From: Ruegeria denitrificans
GTDB lineage: Bacteria; Pseudomonadota; Alphaproteobacteria; Rhodobacterales; Rhodobacteraceae
Assembly: GCF_001458295.1 (NCBI RefSeq)
Contig: NZ_CYUD01000023.1
Location: forward strand, 1 to 37,635
Direction of reading: 5' to 3'
Length of the DNA: 37,635 nt
Shown here: in pieces, positions 1 to 7,227 of the stretch
How the letters are laid out: every line of letters begins with the position of its first letter
Position numbering within the stretch: the stretch's first letter is position 1
Made by a program: the position numbers and the translations under genes
Notes under the pieces: generated by a model
Database searches by the model: none
Told to the model about the DNA's origin: nothing
The model's input: the letters and a program-made list of their open reading frames with translations, nothing else

Positions 1-50
1 GTCAGGCCGAAGTGCTGGTCGAAAAAGCAGGCCAGATCGCAGCAGCTTGA
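1..50 (+). CDS. 3' end of an upstream gene (partial)
   Basis: The reading frame that starts at base 3 runs to a TGA at 48-50 and reads QAEVLVEKAGQIAAA. It is an alanine-rich helical tail typical of a protein C-terminus. Nothing more can be said about the product, because the gene enters from outside the window. The two other forward frames give less protein-like text. The convergent orientation to iclR and the long inverted repeat that follows fit a gene end here. Confidence 0.4.
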   Translation, partial: QAEVLVEKAGQIAAA

Positions 51-78
51 TCGCAGGTAACAGGCCAGATTAATAGAT

Positions 79-126
79 CAGCGCCAAACTGTTTTGTGTA
101 TCGATCACTGTTACAGTTTGGCGCTG
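79..126. terminator. Long inverted repeat between convergent gene ends
   Basis: The arms CAGCGCCAAACTGT (79-92) and ACAGTTTGGCGCTG (113-126) are perfectly complementary over 14 bp, with a 20-base spacer. The repeat lies between the plus-strand gene end at 50 and the minus-strand iclR stop at 138, so it could act as a two-way terminator. The T-tract is poor on both strands and the loop is long. A protein-binding role is therefore not excluded. Confidence 0.5.
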
Positions 127-137
127 CGTTTATCGGG

Positions 138-917
138 TCACTCAGCCAGAAGGCTTGAAAGCTTGTCCGCGCCCTGTCGCAGCGTTTCCAGAAACGACAT
201 CAGGCTGGCGACATCATGGCGCTGTGTCGGGGCGTGAACTGATAGCGTTCCCACCAACCTGCTCTGCCCGTCCAGAACGGGTACAGCAAGCGCAGACATA
301 CCGGTCATGAATTCCTCATCATCGGTGGAAAATTGTTTCTCGGAAATGCGTTGGATTTCAACCTTTAACGCCTTGGGGTCTGTCAGCGAACGCTCAGTCT
401 GTGGTTGCAGCTTTCCGGCCGAGAGAAACCCGTCCAGCGTTTTCTGACGCAGTGTGGACAGGTACATCTTGCCACTGGCCGTGCAGTGAAACGGAACCTG
501 CGAGCCCACCGGCAACTGAATGCGCAGGGGCCATTTGGTTTCCACCCGGTCCAGATAGATCATCCCTTCACGGTCGGGAATGGCGAGGTTGCAGGTCTCT
601 CCCACTTCTTCGGCCACGCTGCGCAATATGGCCAAGCGCGCAGTCCGCAAATGCTCGGCGGACATGGTGTTGACAGAGAGCAGTCGCAAACGACGGCCAG
701 GGCCATAAGACCGGCCATCCAGATCGCGTTGCAGAAACCCCTCGGCCTCGGCCGTTTGCAGCAGGCGGTGAACGGTGGGTTTTGCCAGACCCAATGCATC
801 GATCAGGTCTGACGGTTTGACGGCTACCCCGCGCCGTGCCACCTCTTCCAGGATCAGCAACAGGCGCAGGTTCGTCGGGATCTGAGTTTCTTTTTCTTGT
901 GTTTCCGTTTCGGCCAT
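138..917 (-). CDS. IclR-family transcriptional regulator
   Basis: This 259-residue protein has the two-part IclR architecture. An N-terminal winged helix-turn-helix occupies about residues 15-75, with the recognition stretch around LAKPTVHRLLQTAEAEGFL. An effector-binding domain of about 175 residues follows. It contains the typical region LDRVETKWPLRIQLPVGS and the later VPVLDGQSRLVGTLSV. The length is normal for the family. It is the last gene of the minus-strand run dctP-dctQ-dctM-iclR and starts only 11 bases after the dctM stop, so it is probably co-transcribed. IclR proteins usually respond to a small carboxylate or aromatic ligand. The natural inference is that it controls this TRAP operon and the divergent GMC gene, perhaps through the inverted repeat at 4282-4300. 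The ligand cannot be read from the sequence. Confidence 0.9.
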   Translation of the reverse strand: MAETETQEKETQIPTNLRLLLILEEVARRGVAVKPSDLIDALGLAKPTVHRLLQTAEAEGFLQRDLDGRSYGPGRRLRLLSVNTMSAEHLRTARLAILRSVAEEVGETCNLAIPDREGMIYLDRVETKWPLRIQLPVGSQVPFHCTASGKMYLSTLRQKTLDGFLSAGKLQPQTERSLTDPKALKVEIQRISEKQFSTDDEEFMTGMSALAVPVLDGQSRLVGTLSVHAPTQRHDVASLMSFLETLRQGADKLSSLLAE

Positions 918-928
918 CCCGCAACATT

Positions 929-2287
929 CTAGTTATTTGGTAGCAGGATCAAGGCCAGATCGGGCACCAGCGATACCAAAATCCAGACTGACAACAGAGC
1001 CACAAGATAAGGCACCGTATACCGCAGCAGGCGGAAATAGGGCACGCCCGTCACACCCGACGCCACATAGAGGTTCAGACCGTAGGGCGGCGTGATGAAC
1101 CCGATAGAGGCACCCACAAGGAAAATCACCGAGAAATGGATCGGATCAATTCCGACAGACGCTGCAATCGGTGCCAGGATCGGGGCGAGGATAATCGTGA
1201 CCGGAAGGCTTTCCAGCACCATGCCCGAGAAGAAGACGATAACCATCGAAGTAAACAGCACCGCGTGATAGCCCCCCATTGAGGTCACGAAGTTCCCGAT
1301 AGTTTCTTGTGCGCCAAGCAGCGACAAGATTTGCTGCATCACAACCGAAATCGCGATCAGCGGCGCAAGGATACCGGTGATCTGCGCTGAACGGATCACG
1401 ATCGAGGGGATTTCGGGGATCGTGAAACCTTCGACAACAAACATCTCGGCGTAGGTTTTTTCCGTCGGCGAAATGTCATTCCGCGCACCCATGATCCGGT
1501 TGATCGGATAGCTGACCAGTCCCGCGATAACGCAGAAGCCCACGGTCACACCCGCCGCCTCGGTCGGTGAAAATTTACCTGTATAGATGCCCCACAGTAC
1601 CAGACCGATGGCGAAGAAGCCCAACCATGCGCCGAACGCGGTTTTCAATACCCGGTTCAGTTGCAGCGGGATCAAATAACCCCAGCCATTGATCCGGCAG
1701 ATGATCCAGCAGGCAAATTGCATGCCAAACACCATCAGCGCGCCGGGCAGGATCCCCGCAACGAACAGCTCGGAAATTGGCAGGTTCATCAGAAACCCGT
1801 AGACGATGAAGATGATGGATGGCGGGATGATGATCCCAACCGTGCCACCCGCTGCTGCGGTCGCGGCACTGAACCGTTCGTCATAACCGCCCTTGACCAT
1901 TTCAGGGTGCAGCATCGACCCGATGGTTGCGGTCGTCGCCGAGTTCGATCCCGAGATCGCCGCGAACAGCCCGCAGGCTCCCAGCGAGGCCATAGCCAGC
2001 CCGCCGCGTATCCAGCCCAGACAGGAATAGGCAAAATCGCTAAGCCGCCGTGCGATGCCGGATTTGTTGATCAGGTCCCCTGTCAGAATGAACAATGGCA
2101 TTGCCAGCAGGGCGAAGCCTTTGTTGAACACGTTCAACAGCTCAGCGCCCATATTGTCCAGCGTCAGGCCCAGCACAAACGAGCAGCCAATAACCCAATA
2201 GCCGATAACCAGCAGCACCGGCACGCCCAGCATGAACAGAAAGGTGACCCCAAGCGAGATCAATGTGACCATGGTTCCATCTGTCAT
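929..2287 (-). CDS. dctM: TRAP transporter large permease (DctM type)
   Basis: This 452-residue, strongly hydrophobic protein has the DctM family pattern of about 12 membrane segments. Family landmarks include PLFILTGDLINKSGIA near residue 62, GSNSATTATIGSMLHPEM near residue 113, and the glycine/proline-rich IIIPPSIIFIVYG. Near the end come GFITPPYGLNLYVASG and a final hydrophobic segment. In TRAP systems this subunit forms the ion-coupled transport channel in the inner membrane. Its ATG overlaps the TGA of the small-permease gene by one base, so the two are likely translationally coupled. A loop of about 30 residues around 263-292 is longer than in the compact relatives, including the dctM at 27.0 kb. 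The transported substrate is unknown; the family as a whole moves organic anions. Confidence 0.93.
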   Translation of the reverse strand: MTDGTMVTLISLGVTFLFMLGVPVLLVIGYWVIGCSFVLGLTLDNMGAELLNVFNKGFALLAMPLFILTGDLINKSGIARRLSDFAYSCLGWIRGGLAMASLGACGLFAAISGSNSATTATIGSMLHPEMVKGGYDERFSAATAAAGGTVGIIIPPSIIFIVYGFLMNLPISELFVAGILPGALMVFGMQFACWIICRINGWGYLIPLQLNRVLKTAFGAWLGFFAIGLVLWGIYTGKFSPTEAAGVTVGFCVIAGLVSYPINRIMGARNDISPTEKTYAEMFVVEGFTIPEIPSIVIRSAQITGILAPLIAISVVMQQILSLLGAQETIGNFVTSMGGYHAVLFTSMVIVFFSGMVLESLPVTIILAPILAPIAASVGIDPIHFSVIFLVGASIGFITPPYGLNLYVASGVTGVPYFRLLRYTVPYLVALLSVWILVSLVPDLALILLPNN

Positions 2288-2952
2288 CAGTCTGCTCCAA
2301 TCACGGCCTGCTTGATCAGCGGCTCACCTGTTTTCCAATTGTGCAGATCGTCGGCGAGGTTCTGAAACACCCGTCCGACCATCAGAAAGAACGACAGCGG
2401 CGCGGCCAGTAGGAACCACCACTGCATGATATTGTCCGTGCCAAGAACGATCTGAAAGTTTGATGCCGACAACGCCACCAGCCGTGAGGTGGTCACGATG
2501 ACAATGACCGCGAAGATAAACCAAAGTACGGCGTCGAGGATCAAACAAGCCAGCTGTCCGCCACGGGGCATGGAGGTGCGAAATTCGCTAAAGCTCAGAT
2601 GCGTCCGCAGACGAACGTTGTACGAGGCCCCAAACCACGCCATCACCATGAACAGCAGCGGCGGTATCGTGGTGGACCAGGGCTCCTGATCGTTGAACAC
2701 GAACCGGTCGATCACGCCCCAAAAGATGATGAGGGCAATGGCAAGGTAGGAATAAACCATGACCGACCGTTCGAAATGGCGCTCAACGAAGGGCACCGCC
2801 CGATAGATCAGCATGACCACAAACCCGCCAAGAGCCGAGACTACCGCGCCCAACACCCAAGCGGCGTCGGATTCCAGTGCGGATTGAATCTCGAACGAAT
2901 CCTGGCTGAGAAAGGCACTGAAAATCGCGCCTATATCTGCCCAAAAAGACAT
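2287..2952 (-). CDS. dctQ: TRAP transporter small permease (DctQ type)
   Basis: This 221-residue membrane protein matches the DctQ family in position and topology. Four hydrophobic segments lie around residues 35-50, 65-85, 130-155 and 178-195. The central WFGASYNVRLRTHLSF is the usual conserved DctQ loop, which typically reads as a Gly-x-x-x-x-Val-Arg-x-x-x-His pattern. The N-terminal extension of about 30 residues is longer than in the 201-residue DctQ at 26.4 kb. The gene sits between dctP (66 bases upstream) and dctM (1-base overlap), the standard P-Q-M order. In this family the small subunit pairs with DctM and helps dock the periplasmic binding protein. Confidence 0.88.
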   Translation of the reverse strand: MSFWADIGAIFSAFLSQDSFEIQSALESDAAWVLGAVVSALGGFVVMLIYRAVPFVERHFERSVMVYSYLAIALIIFWGVIDRFVFNDQEPWSTTIPPLLFMVMAWFGASYNVRLRTHLSFSEFRTSMPRGGQLACLILDAVLWFIFAVIVIVTTSRLVALSASNFQIVLGTDNIMQWWFLLAAPLSFFLMVGRVFQNLADDLHNWKTGEPLIKQAVIGAD

Positions 2953-3018
2953 GTACCCCGTCCTCCCAGTCGGTATTTGGTTGAACCGGCCCGCTTGGGG
3001 CCGGTTCGGATGAGTTTA

Positions 3019-4257
3019 TCAGGCCTCGCCTCTCCACCAGCGGCGTGGTTCGACATTTTCCGGCAGTGTATCAGCCGGAATCTCGCGCGCGATGTCGTAG
3101 ATTTCCTGATAAGTATCAATGCCACCGGCCCATTTGTTCAGGCGTTCACGCCACTGCGCCCAAGGCTCGGGGTTATAGTTCGGGGCGCACATTTCTTCGG
3201 CCAGTTTGATCTGATCATCCGCCAGGAAGGCAGGACGCACACCGTTTTCGGCAAAGATCGTATCAGGCAGTTGCGGATCCGAGAAACCGACTGTGTTCAG
3301 CAGTGCCGCTTCGTTCGCACCTTGAATCAGCGCCTGCGTGAAATACGAGGATTCCATTACGGCATCCTGCAACTCACCGCCCAGCCCGTCGAACACCTTG
3401 GCAGACATCGAAGTATGTTCGGTGCCGCAGAAGAATTTCAGGTTCACCGATTGCGACACCACAGGCGACATGTTGGCGTAAGCCACGGCCGAGGCCCAAG
3501 TCTCGGCCCCGTCAATCAGACCTGTCTTCAGTGCGTCCAGCGTTTCTTCCCATGCCACCGGGACCGGGTTCAGGTTCAGAAGCTGCATGGCGATACGACC
3601 CAACTGCGTGCCGGTTACCCGGTTTTTGGTACCAAACAGTTCCTCTAGCTTGGTGACGGTCGGTTTGTCTGAGAAAGTCGAGCCCATTTGCAGGCCGCGC
3701 AGTTCACAATGGGTGAACAGGAATTTGAGCCCGTGCCGTTTTTCCAGCGGCTCGCGCAGGATGCGCTGGCTCGCCGGACTATAGAAGAAGTGATACTGCG
3801 CTGCGCGGCTGGGGAACATATAGGCATAGTCCAGCACGTTCAGATACGGCGCACCACCGGCTGAGTTCTGGGTTGAGGCGGCATAGATATCGACAATACC
3901 CTGCTGGGTTTTCTCGACACAGCTCAGCTGACCGCAGATTTGGTTGTCGCCGATGAATTCAATCCGAATCTCACCATCGGTGCGCTCTTCCAGATCCCGC
4001 GCGAATTCAATGGCGCCAGCACGTTCGATCAGCAGGTTGCGGGTATTAAAGCCCGAAGCGCCGAATTTCAGCGTGTGTTTCGGCTCTTTCGAAAAGCGTT
4101 TCTCATAGGTCGATTCGGCGGCCTGCGCCAGATTCGCCAAACTCATCGCTCCGCCGAACCCACCTGCAGCCAGCAGAGTCGAACTCATGCCGTAACGGCC
4201 CGCCACACGGAAAAAATCCCGCCGTGAGATACCACTTAGTTTCCGTCCGATCTCCAT
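3019..4257 (-). CDS. dctP: TRAP solute-binding protein, Tat-exported (DctP type)
   Basis: This 412-residue protein is a TRAP periplasmic solute receptor. The N-terminus carries a twin-arginine signal: SRRDFFRVAG at about residues 11-20, then a hydrophobic stretch ending in NLAQAAES. Export of a pre-folded protein is therefore predicted, which is less common for TRAP receptors than the Sec route. The mature part has the DctP/DUF domain signatures, including NRVTGTQLGRIAMQLLN and the segment DALKTGLIDGAETW. The arginine in the first of these is the expected carboxylate anchor. Length above the usual 320-350 residues is explained partly by the Tat leader. A strong ribosome-binding site, AGGGAGGT, sits 5 bases before the ATG. 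It is the first gene of dctP-dctQ-dctM-iclR and is divergent from the GMC gene. Confidence 0.92.
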   Translation of the reverse strand: MEIGRKLSGISRRDFFRVAGRYGMSSTLLAAGGFGGAMSLANLAQAAESTYEKRFSKEPKHTLKFGASGFNTRNLLIERAGAIEFARDLEERTDGEIRIEFIGDNQICGQLSCVEKTQQGIVDIYAASTQNSAGGAPYLNVLDYAYMFPSRAAQYHFFYSPASQRILREPLEKRHGLKFLFTHCELRGLQMGSTFSDKPTVTKLEELFGTKNRVTGTQLGRIAMQLLNLNPVPVAWEETLDALKTGLIDGAETWASAVAYANMSPVVSQSVNLKFFCGTEHTSMSAKVFDGLGGELQDAVMESSYFTQALIQGANEAALLNTVGFSDPQLPDTIFAENGVRPAFLADDQIKLAEEMCAPNYNPEPWAQWRERLNKWAGGIDTYQEIYDIAREIPADTLPENVEPRRWWRGEA

Positions 4258-4281
4258 CGCTTACCTCCCTGTTCGCAATTA

Positions 4282-4300
4282 TTGAGACGTTTTGTATCAA
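4282..4300. promoter_or_regulatory. Operator-like inverted repeat in divergent promoter region
   Basis: TTGAGACGTTTTGTATCAA has 7-base arms (TTGAGAC and GTATCAA) with one mismatch and a 5-base centre. It lies in the 109-base gap between divergent dctP and the GMC oxidoreductase gene. A tandem repeat CTTGCAT-CTTGCAT follows at 4318-4331. The iclR gene at the end of the adjacent operon is the obvious candidate binder. Binding is inference; only the symmetry is seen. Confidence 0.4.
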
Positions 4301-4366
4301 AAAAGGCTAGTATATTTCTTGCATCTTGCATAGAGTTTTTTTCAGCGACGTTGGAAGGAGCCTGTT

Positions 4367-5962
4367 ATGGAAGTGGATTATGCGGTTGTCGGCGCGGGGT
4401 CTTCGGGCTGTGTCATCGCCAATAGGCTCAGCGCGCGACCGGGTACGACTGTGGCGCTGCTTGAGGCGGGCGGGCGTGATACGAACCCGTGGATTCACAT
4501 CCCCGTAGGCTATTTCAAAACCATGCATAACCCTTCGGTCGACTGGTGTTACCGGACCGAACCCGACCCGGGACTGAACGGGCGATCCATTGACTGGCCG
4601 CGTGGCAAGGTACTGGGCGGATCGTCATCGCTGAACGGGTTGCTATATGTGCGCGGCCAGAAGCAGGATTACGACCGCTGGCGACAGATGGGCAATGAAG
4701 GCTGGGGCTGGGACGACGTGCTGCCGCTGTTCAAACGCTGCGAAGATCAGGAACGTGGTGAGGACGAATTCCACGGCGTCGGCGGGCCTTTGTCGGTGTC
4801 GAACATGCGCATCCAGCGACCCATCTGCGATGCCTGGGTCGCAGCCGCACAGGCTGCAGGGTATCCGTTTAATCCGGACTATAACGGGGCCAAGCAAGAA
4901 GGCGTGGGTTACTTTCAGCTGACCACCCGCAATGGCCGCCGCTGCAGTACCGCCGTGGCGTATCTGAAACCCATCCGCGACCGGCAAAATCTCAATATCA
5001 TCACCAATGCCTTGGTGACGCGGGTCATGCTGGAGGGCAAAAAGGCCACCGGCCTGGTCTATCGGGATCGGTCGGGCACCGAGCAAACCCTGAAAGTTCG
5101 GCGTGAAATCATCCTGTCCGGCGGCGCGATCAACTCACCCCAGATTCTGATGCTGTCGGGGATCGGCGATCCGGATCACCTGAAGGAAAACGGAATCGAA
5201 CCGCTGCACGCCCGGCCCGGCGTCGGCAAGGGATTACAGGACCATTTGCAGGCAAGGCTGGTGTTCAAATGCAATGAGCCCACGTTGAATGACGAAGTGC
5301 GCAGCCTGTTCAATCAGGCTCGCATTGCCCTGAAATACGCGCTGTTCCGCGCCGGTCCGATGACCATGGCGGCCAGTCTTGCGACAGGGTTCATGAAGAC
5401 CCGCCCCGACGTTGAGACCCCTGATATTCAGTTCCACGTTCAACCCTGGTCCGCTGATAGCCCCGGCGAAGGGGTTCATCCGTTTTCGGCCTTTACCATG
5501 TCTGTCTGCCAGTTACGGCCCGAAAGCCGGGGAGAGCTACGCCTGAACGGGCCGGAGCCGTCCAAACATGTAAAGATCATCCCAAACTACCTGTCGACCG
5601 AAACGGATTGCAGAACCATCGTCGACGGTGTGAACATCGCCCGCGGTATTGCCAAGCAGAACCCGTTGCGTTCGAAGATTTCCGAGGAATTCCGACCCTC
5701 GGCGGACCTGAGTTGTGACGATTACGAAGGTACGCTGGATTGGGCCCGGTCGAATTCGACCTCGATCTACCATCCGACTGGCACATGTGCGATGGGCAGC
5801 TCTGCGGGGTCGGTTGTGGATGCAAGGCTGAAGGTCCACGGAATTGACAATCTGAGGGTGGCGGATTGCTCGATCATGCCAGAGATCGTCAGCGGCAACA
5901 CAAATGCTCCGGCGATCATGATCGGTGAAAAAGCCAGTGATCTGCTGTTGGCGGATAGCTAG
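4367..5962 (+). CDS. GMC-family FAD-dependent oxidoreductase (choline/alcohol dehydrogenase-like)
   Basis: This 531-residue flavoenzyme has every GMC landmark. The FAD-binding VVGAGSSGCVIANRL starts at residue 6. GMC signature 1 is GKVLGGSSSLNGLLYVRG near residue 80. Signature 2 is SGGAINSPQILMLSGIG near residue 250. The catalytic C-terminal pair is the His in IYHPTGTCAMGS and the Asn in SGNTNAPAIMIGEKAS. No signal peptide is visible, so it is probably cytoplasmic. These enzymes oxidise primary alcohols to aldehydes; choline, polyethylene glycol and long-chain alcohols are known substrates, and the substrate here is unknown. The start is supported by GGAAGGAG six bases upstream. It is divergent from the TRAP operon and may oxidise what that transporter imports. 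A paralogue lies at 9475-11079. Confidence 0.92.
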   Translation: MEVDYAVVGAGSSGCVIANRLSARPGTTVALLEAGGRDTNPWIHIPVGYFKTMHNPSVDWCYRTEPDPGLNGRSIDWPRGKVLGGSSSLNGLLYVRGQKQDYDRWRQMGNEGWGWDDVLPLFKRCEDQERGEDEFHGVGGPLSVSNMRIQRPICDAWVAAAQAAGYPFNPDYNGAKQEGVGYFQLTTRNGRRCSTAVAYLKPIRDRQNLNIITNALVTRVMLEGKKATGLVYRDRSGTEQTLKVRREIILSGGAINSPQILMLSGIGDPDHLKENGIEPLHARPGVGKGLQDHLQARLVFKCNEPTLNDEVRSLFNQARIALKYALFRAGPMTMAASLATGFMKTRPDVETPDIQFHVQPWSADSPGEGVHPFSAFTMSVCQLRPESRGELRLNGPEPSKHVKIIPNYLSTETDCRTIVDGVNIARGIAKQNPLRSKISEEFRPSADLSCDDYEGTLDWARSNSTSIYHPTGTCAMGSSAGSVVDARLKVHGIDNLRVADCSIMPEIVSGNTNAPAIMIGEKASDLLLADS

Positions 5963-6140
5963 CCAAAAGCGGCTTTCTGACCCGATCCGGCCGGTTTCGC
6001 GCATATTCTTGATCGACGCAGGTCCTGTCTGGAGTCCGCGACGTCAATTTTTCGCGATAGATTTTGTATATCTTATGAAAATGGGCAAAAATGCTGGCAA
6101 TATCAGCAGATAGGTTTCATCGAATAGCCTAAGCTGCGCT

Positions 6141-6146
6141 CGGAGG
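6141..6146 (+). promoter_or_regulatory. Ribosome-binding site fixing a TTG start
   Basis: CGGAGG ends five bases before the TTG at 6152-6154. No ATG or GTG gives a complete GAF domain, so this site supports TTG as the true initiation codon of the following regulator. Confidence 0.6.
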
Positions 6147-6151
6147 TCGCC

Positions 6152-7105
6152 TTGAAGCCCACAATATCGCAGGAAACCATCGCCAAATGGCAGCGGATCG
6201 TCGATCTGATTGCCCGGGTTGCTGATGTTCCTGCAAGTCTTGTGATGCGGACCCATGCGCCTCATCATTCCGTTTTTGTCACAAGCAGAAATACCGACAA
6301 CCCTTACCCTATTGGCTGCAGGTTTACCCTGAGTGAAAAGCTGTATTGCTATGGAGTTCTAAAGCGCGACGGTGAACTGACGGTTGAAAATGCAACCAAG
6401 GATCCAGACTGGTGTGATAACGACGATCTAGAGCTCGGGATGAGCTTCTATATAGGATACCCGCTCAAGTGGCCCGACGGCACGATATTCGGGACAATTT
6501 GCGTTTTGGATTCCCGGCGCAACCAACGCGCGCTGCTGTTCCGCGAGGGCCTGCAGGAATTCGCAAGGGTTATCGAATCCGATCTTTCATTGCTGGTTGA
6601 AATCGACCGCCGCACCGCGCTTGAGGCTGAACTGCAAGCCACTTTGGACCAGTTAGAACAGCGCGTGGCCAACCGTACAGCGGACCTAGAAGAGGCGAAT
6701 GCTGCACTACGGGTGTTGTTAAACAGCGTCGAAACTTCACGGCAAGAATATGACGCCAAGATATTAAGCCAGATCAGAGGGTTGGTTGTTCCGCACCTGG
6801 CGAAACTTCGCGGACGGATGGAGGGTGACCCTTCTGGCCGAATCTATCTGGACCTTGCCGAAGAGAGCTTGAAAACCATCACGTCTGAAATGAGTGGTCA
6901 GCTAACCACAGTTTTTGAAGACCTTACACCCACCGAGCAGGAAATCGCGCAGTTGATCATGCGGGGGCAGACAACCAAGGATATTGCCCGAACGCTGTCG
7001 CGTGAACCCAGCACAATCGAGTTTCATCGCAACAATATTCGTTCAAAACTCGGGTTGAAACGAAGCGGAAAGAACCTGCGCAGCCTGTTGTTGTCGATCC
7101 AATAA
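6152..7105 (+). CDS. GAF sensor / coiled-coil / LuxR-type DNA-binding regulator
   Basis: This 317-residue protein has three parts. A GAF-like sensor domain spans about residues 8-150, with YIGYPLKWPDGTIFGTICVLD typical of bacterial GAF domains. A long heptad coiled coil follows at about 155-200, including LEAELQATLDQLEQRVANRT. A C-terminal LuxR/GerE helix-turn-helix spans about 255-312 and contains LTPTEQEIAQLIMRGQTTKD and the recognition part TIEFHRNNIRSKLGLK. It lacks a phosphoacceptor receiver domain. The GAF domain presumably senses a small molecule, and the coiled coil would dimerise the protein or relay the signal. It lies 122 bases before a secreted metallo-beta-lactamase-fold gene whose leader contains two inverted repeats, so that gene is the likely target. 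Base composition is slightly more AT-rich than in its neighbours. Translation starts at TTG. Confidence 0.85.
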   Translation: MKPTISQETIAKWQRIVDLIARVADVPASLVMRTHAPHHSVFVTSRNTDNPYPIGCRFTLSEKLYCYGVLKRDGELTVENATKDPDWCDNDDLELGMSFYIGYPLKWPDGTIFGTICVLDSRRNQRALLFREGLQEFARVIESDLSLLVEIDRRTALEAELQATLDQLEQRVANRTADLEEANAALRVLLNSVETSRQEYDAKILSQIRGLVVPHLAKLRGRMEGDPSGRIYLDLAEESLKTITSEMSGQLTTVFEDLTPTEQEIAQLIMRGQTTKDIARTLSREPSTIEFHRNNIRSKLGLKRSGKNLRSLLLSIQ

Positions 7106-7129
7106 AACATGGGGATTTCCCCCATGTTT
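7105..7129. promoter_or_regulatory. 10-bp perfect hairpin after regulator gene (terminator or operator)
   Basis: AAACATGGGG (7105-7114) and CCCCATGTTT (7120-7129) form a perfect 10-bp stem with a 5-base loop. It begins at the stop codon of the regulator gene. No T-run follows; the next bases are CCCCCGTAAAT. It could be a terminator of the regulator transcript. It could equally be a LuxR-type binding site about 100 bases before the next start codon. Confidence 0.45.
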
Positions 7130-7183
7130 CCCCCGTAAATTTTCGATGCTCTACTAATAAGCCTCAGTTGCTACCCTGTTTCT

Positions 7184-7203
7184 GTTCCGGCGAAGACCGG
7201 AAC
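7184..7203. promoter_or_regulatory. Inverted repeat in leader of the metallo-beta-lactamase-fold gene
   Basis: GTTCCGG (7184-7190) and CCGGAAC (7197-7203) are perfect 7-base arms around CGAAGA. The repeat ends 24 bases before the ATG at 7228. It may be an operator or an RNA hairpin in the leader. No function is proven. Confidence 0.35.
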
Positions 7204-7227
7204 GAGAGACAACAGGGAATACCAAAA

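Noticed and set aside
2599..3648. Long plus-strand open frame of 349 codons opposite dctQ and dctP
   Set aside because: It is antisense to two clearly assigned TRAP genes, has no family-like blocks, and follows from high-GC codon bias.
4318..4331. Tandem CTTGCAT-CTTGCAT as a mobile-element or phase-variation repeat
   Set aside because: Only two copies of seven bases; too little for a repeat class. It is mentioned only as part of a control region.
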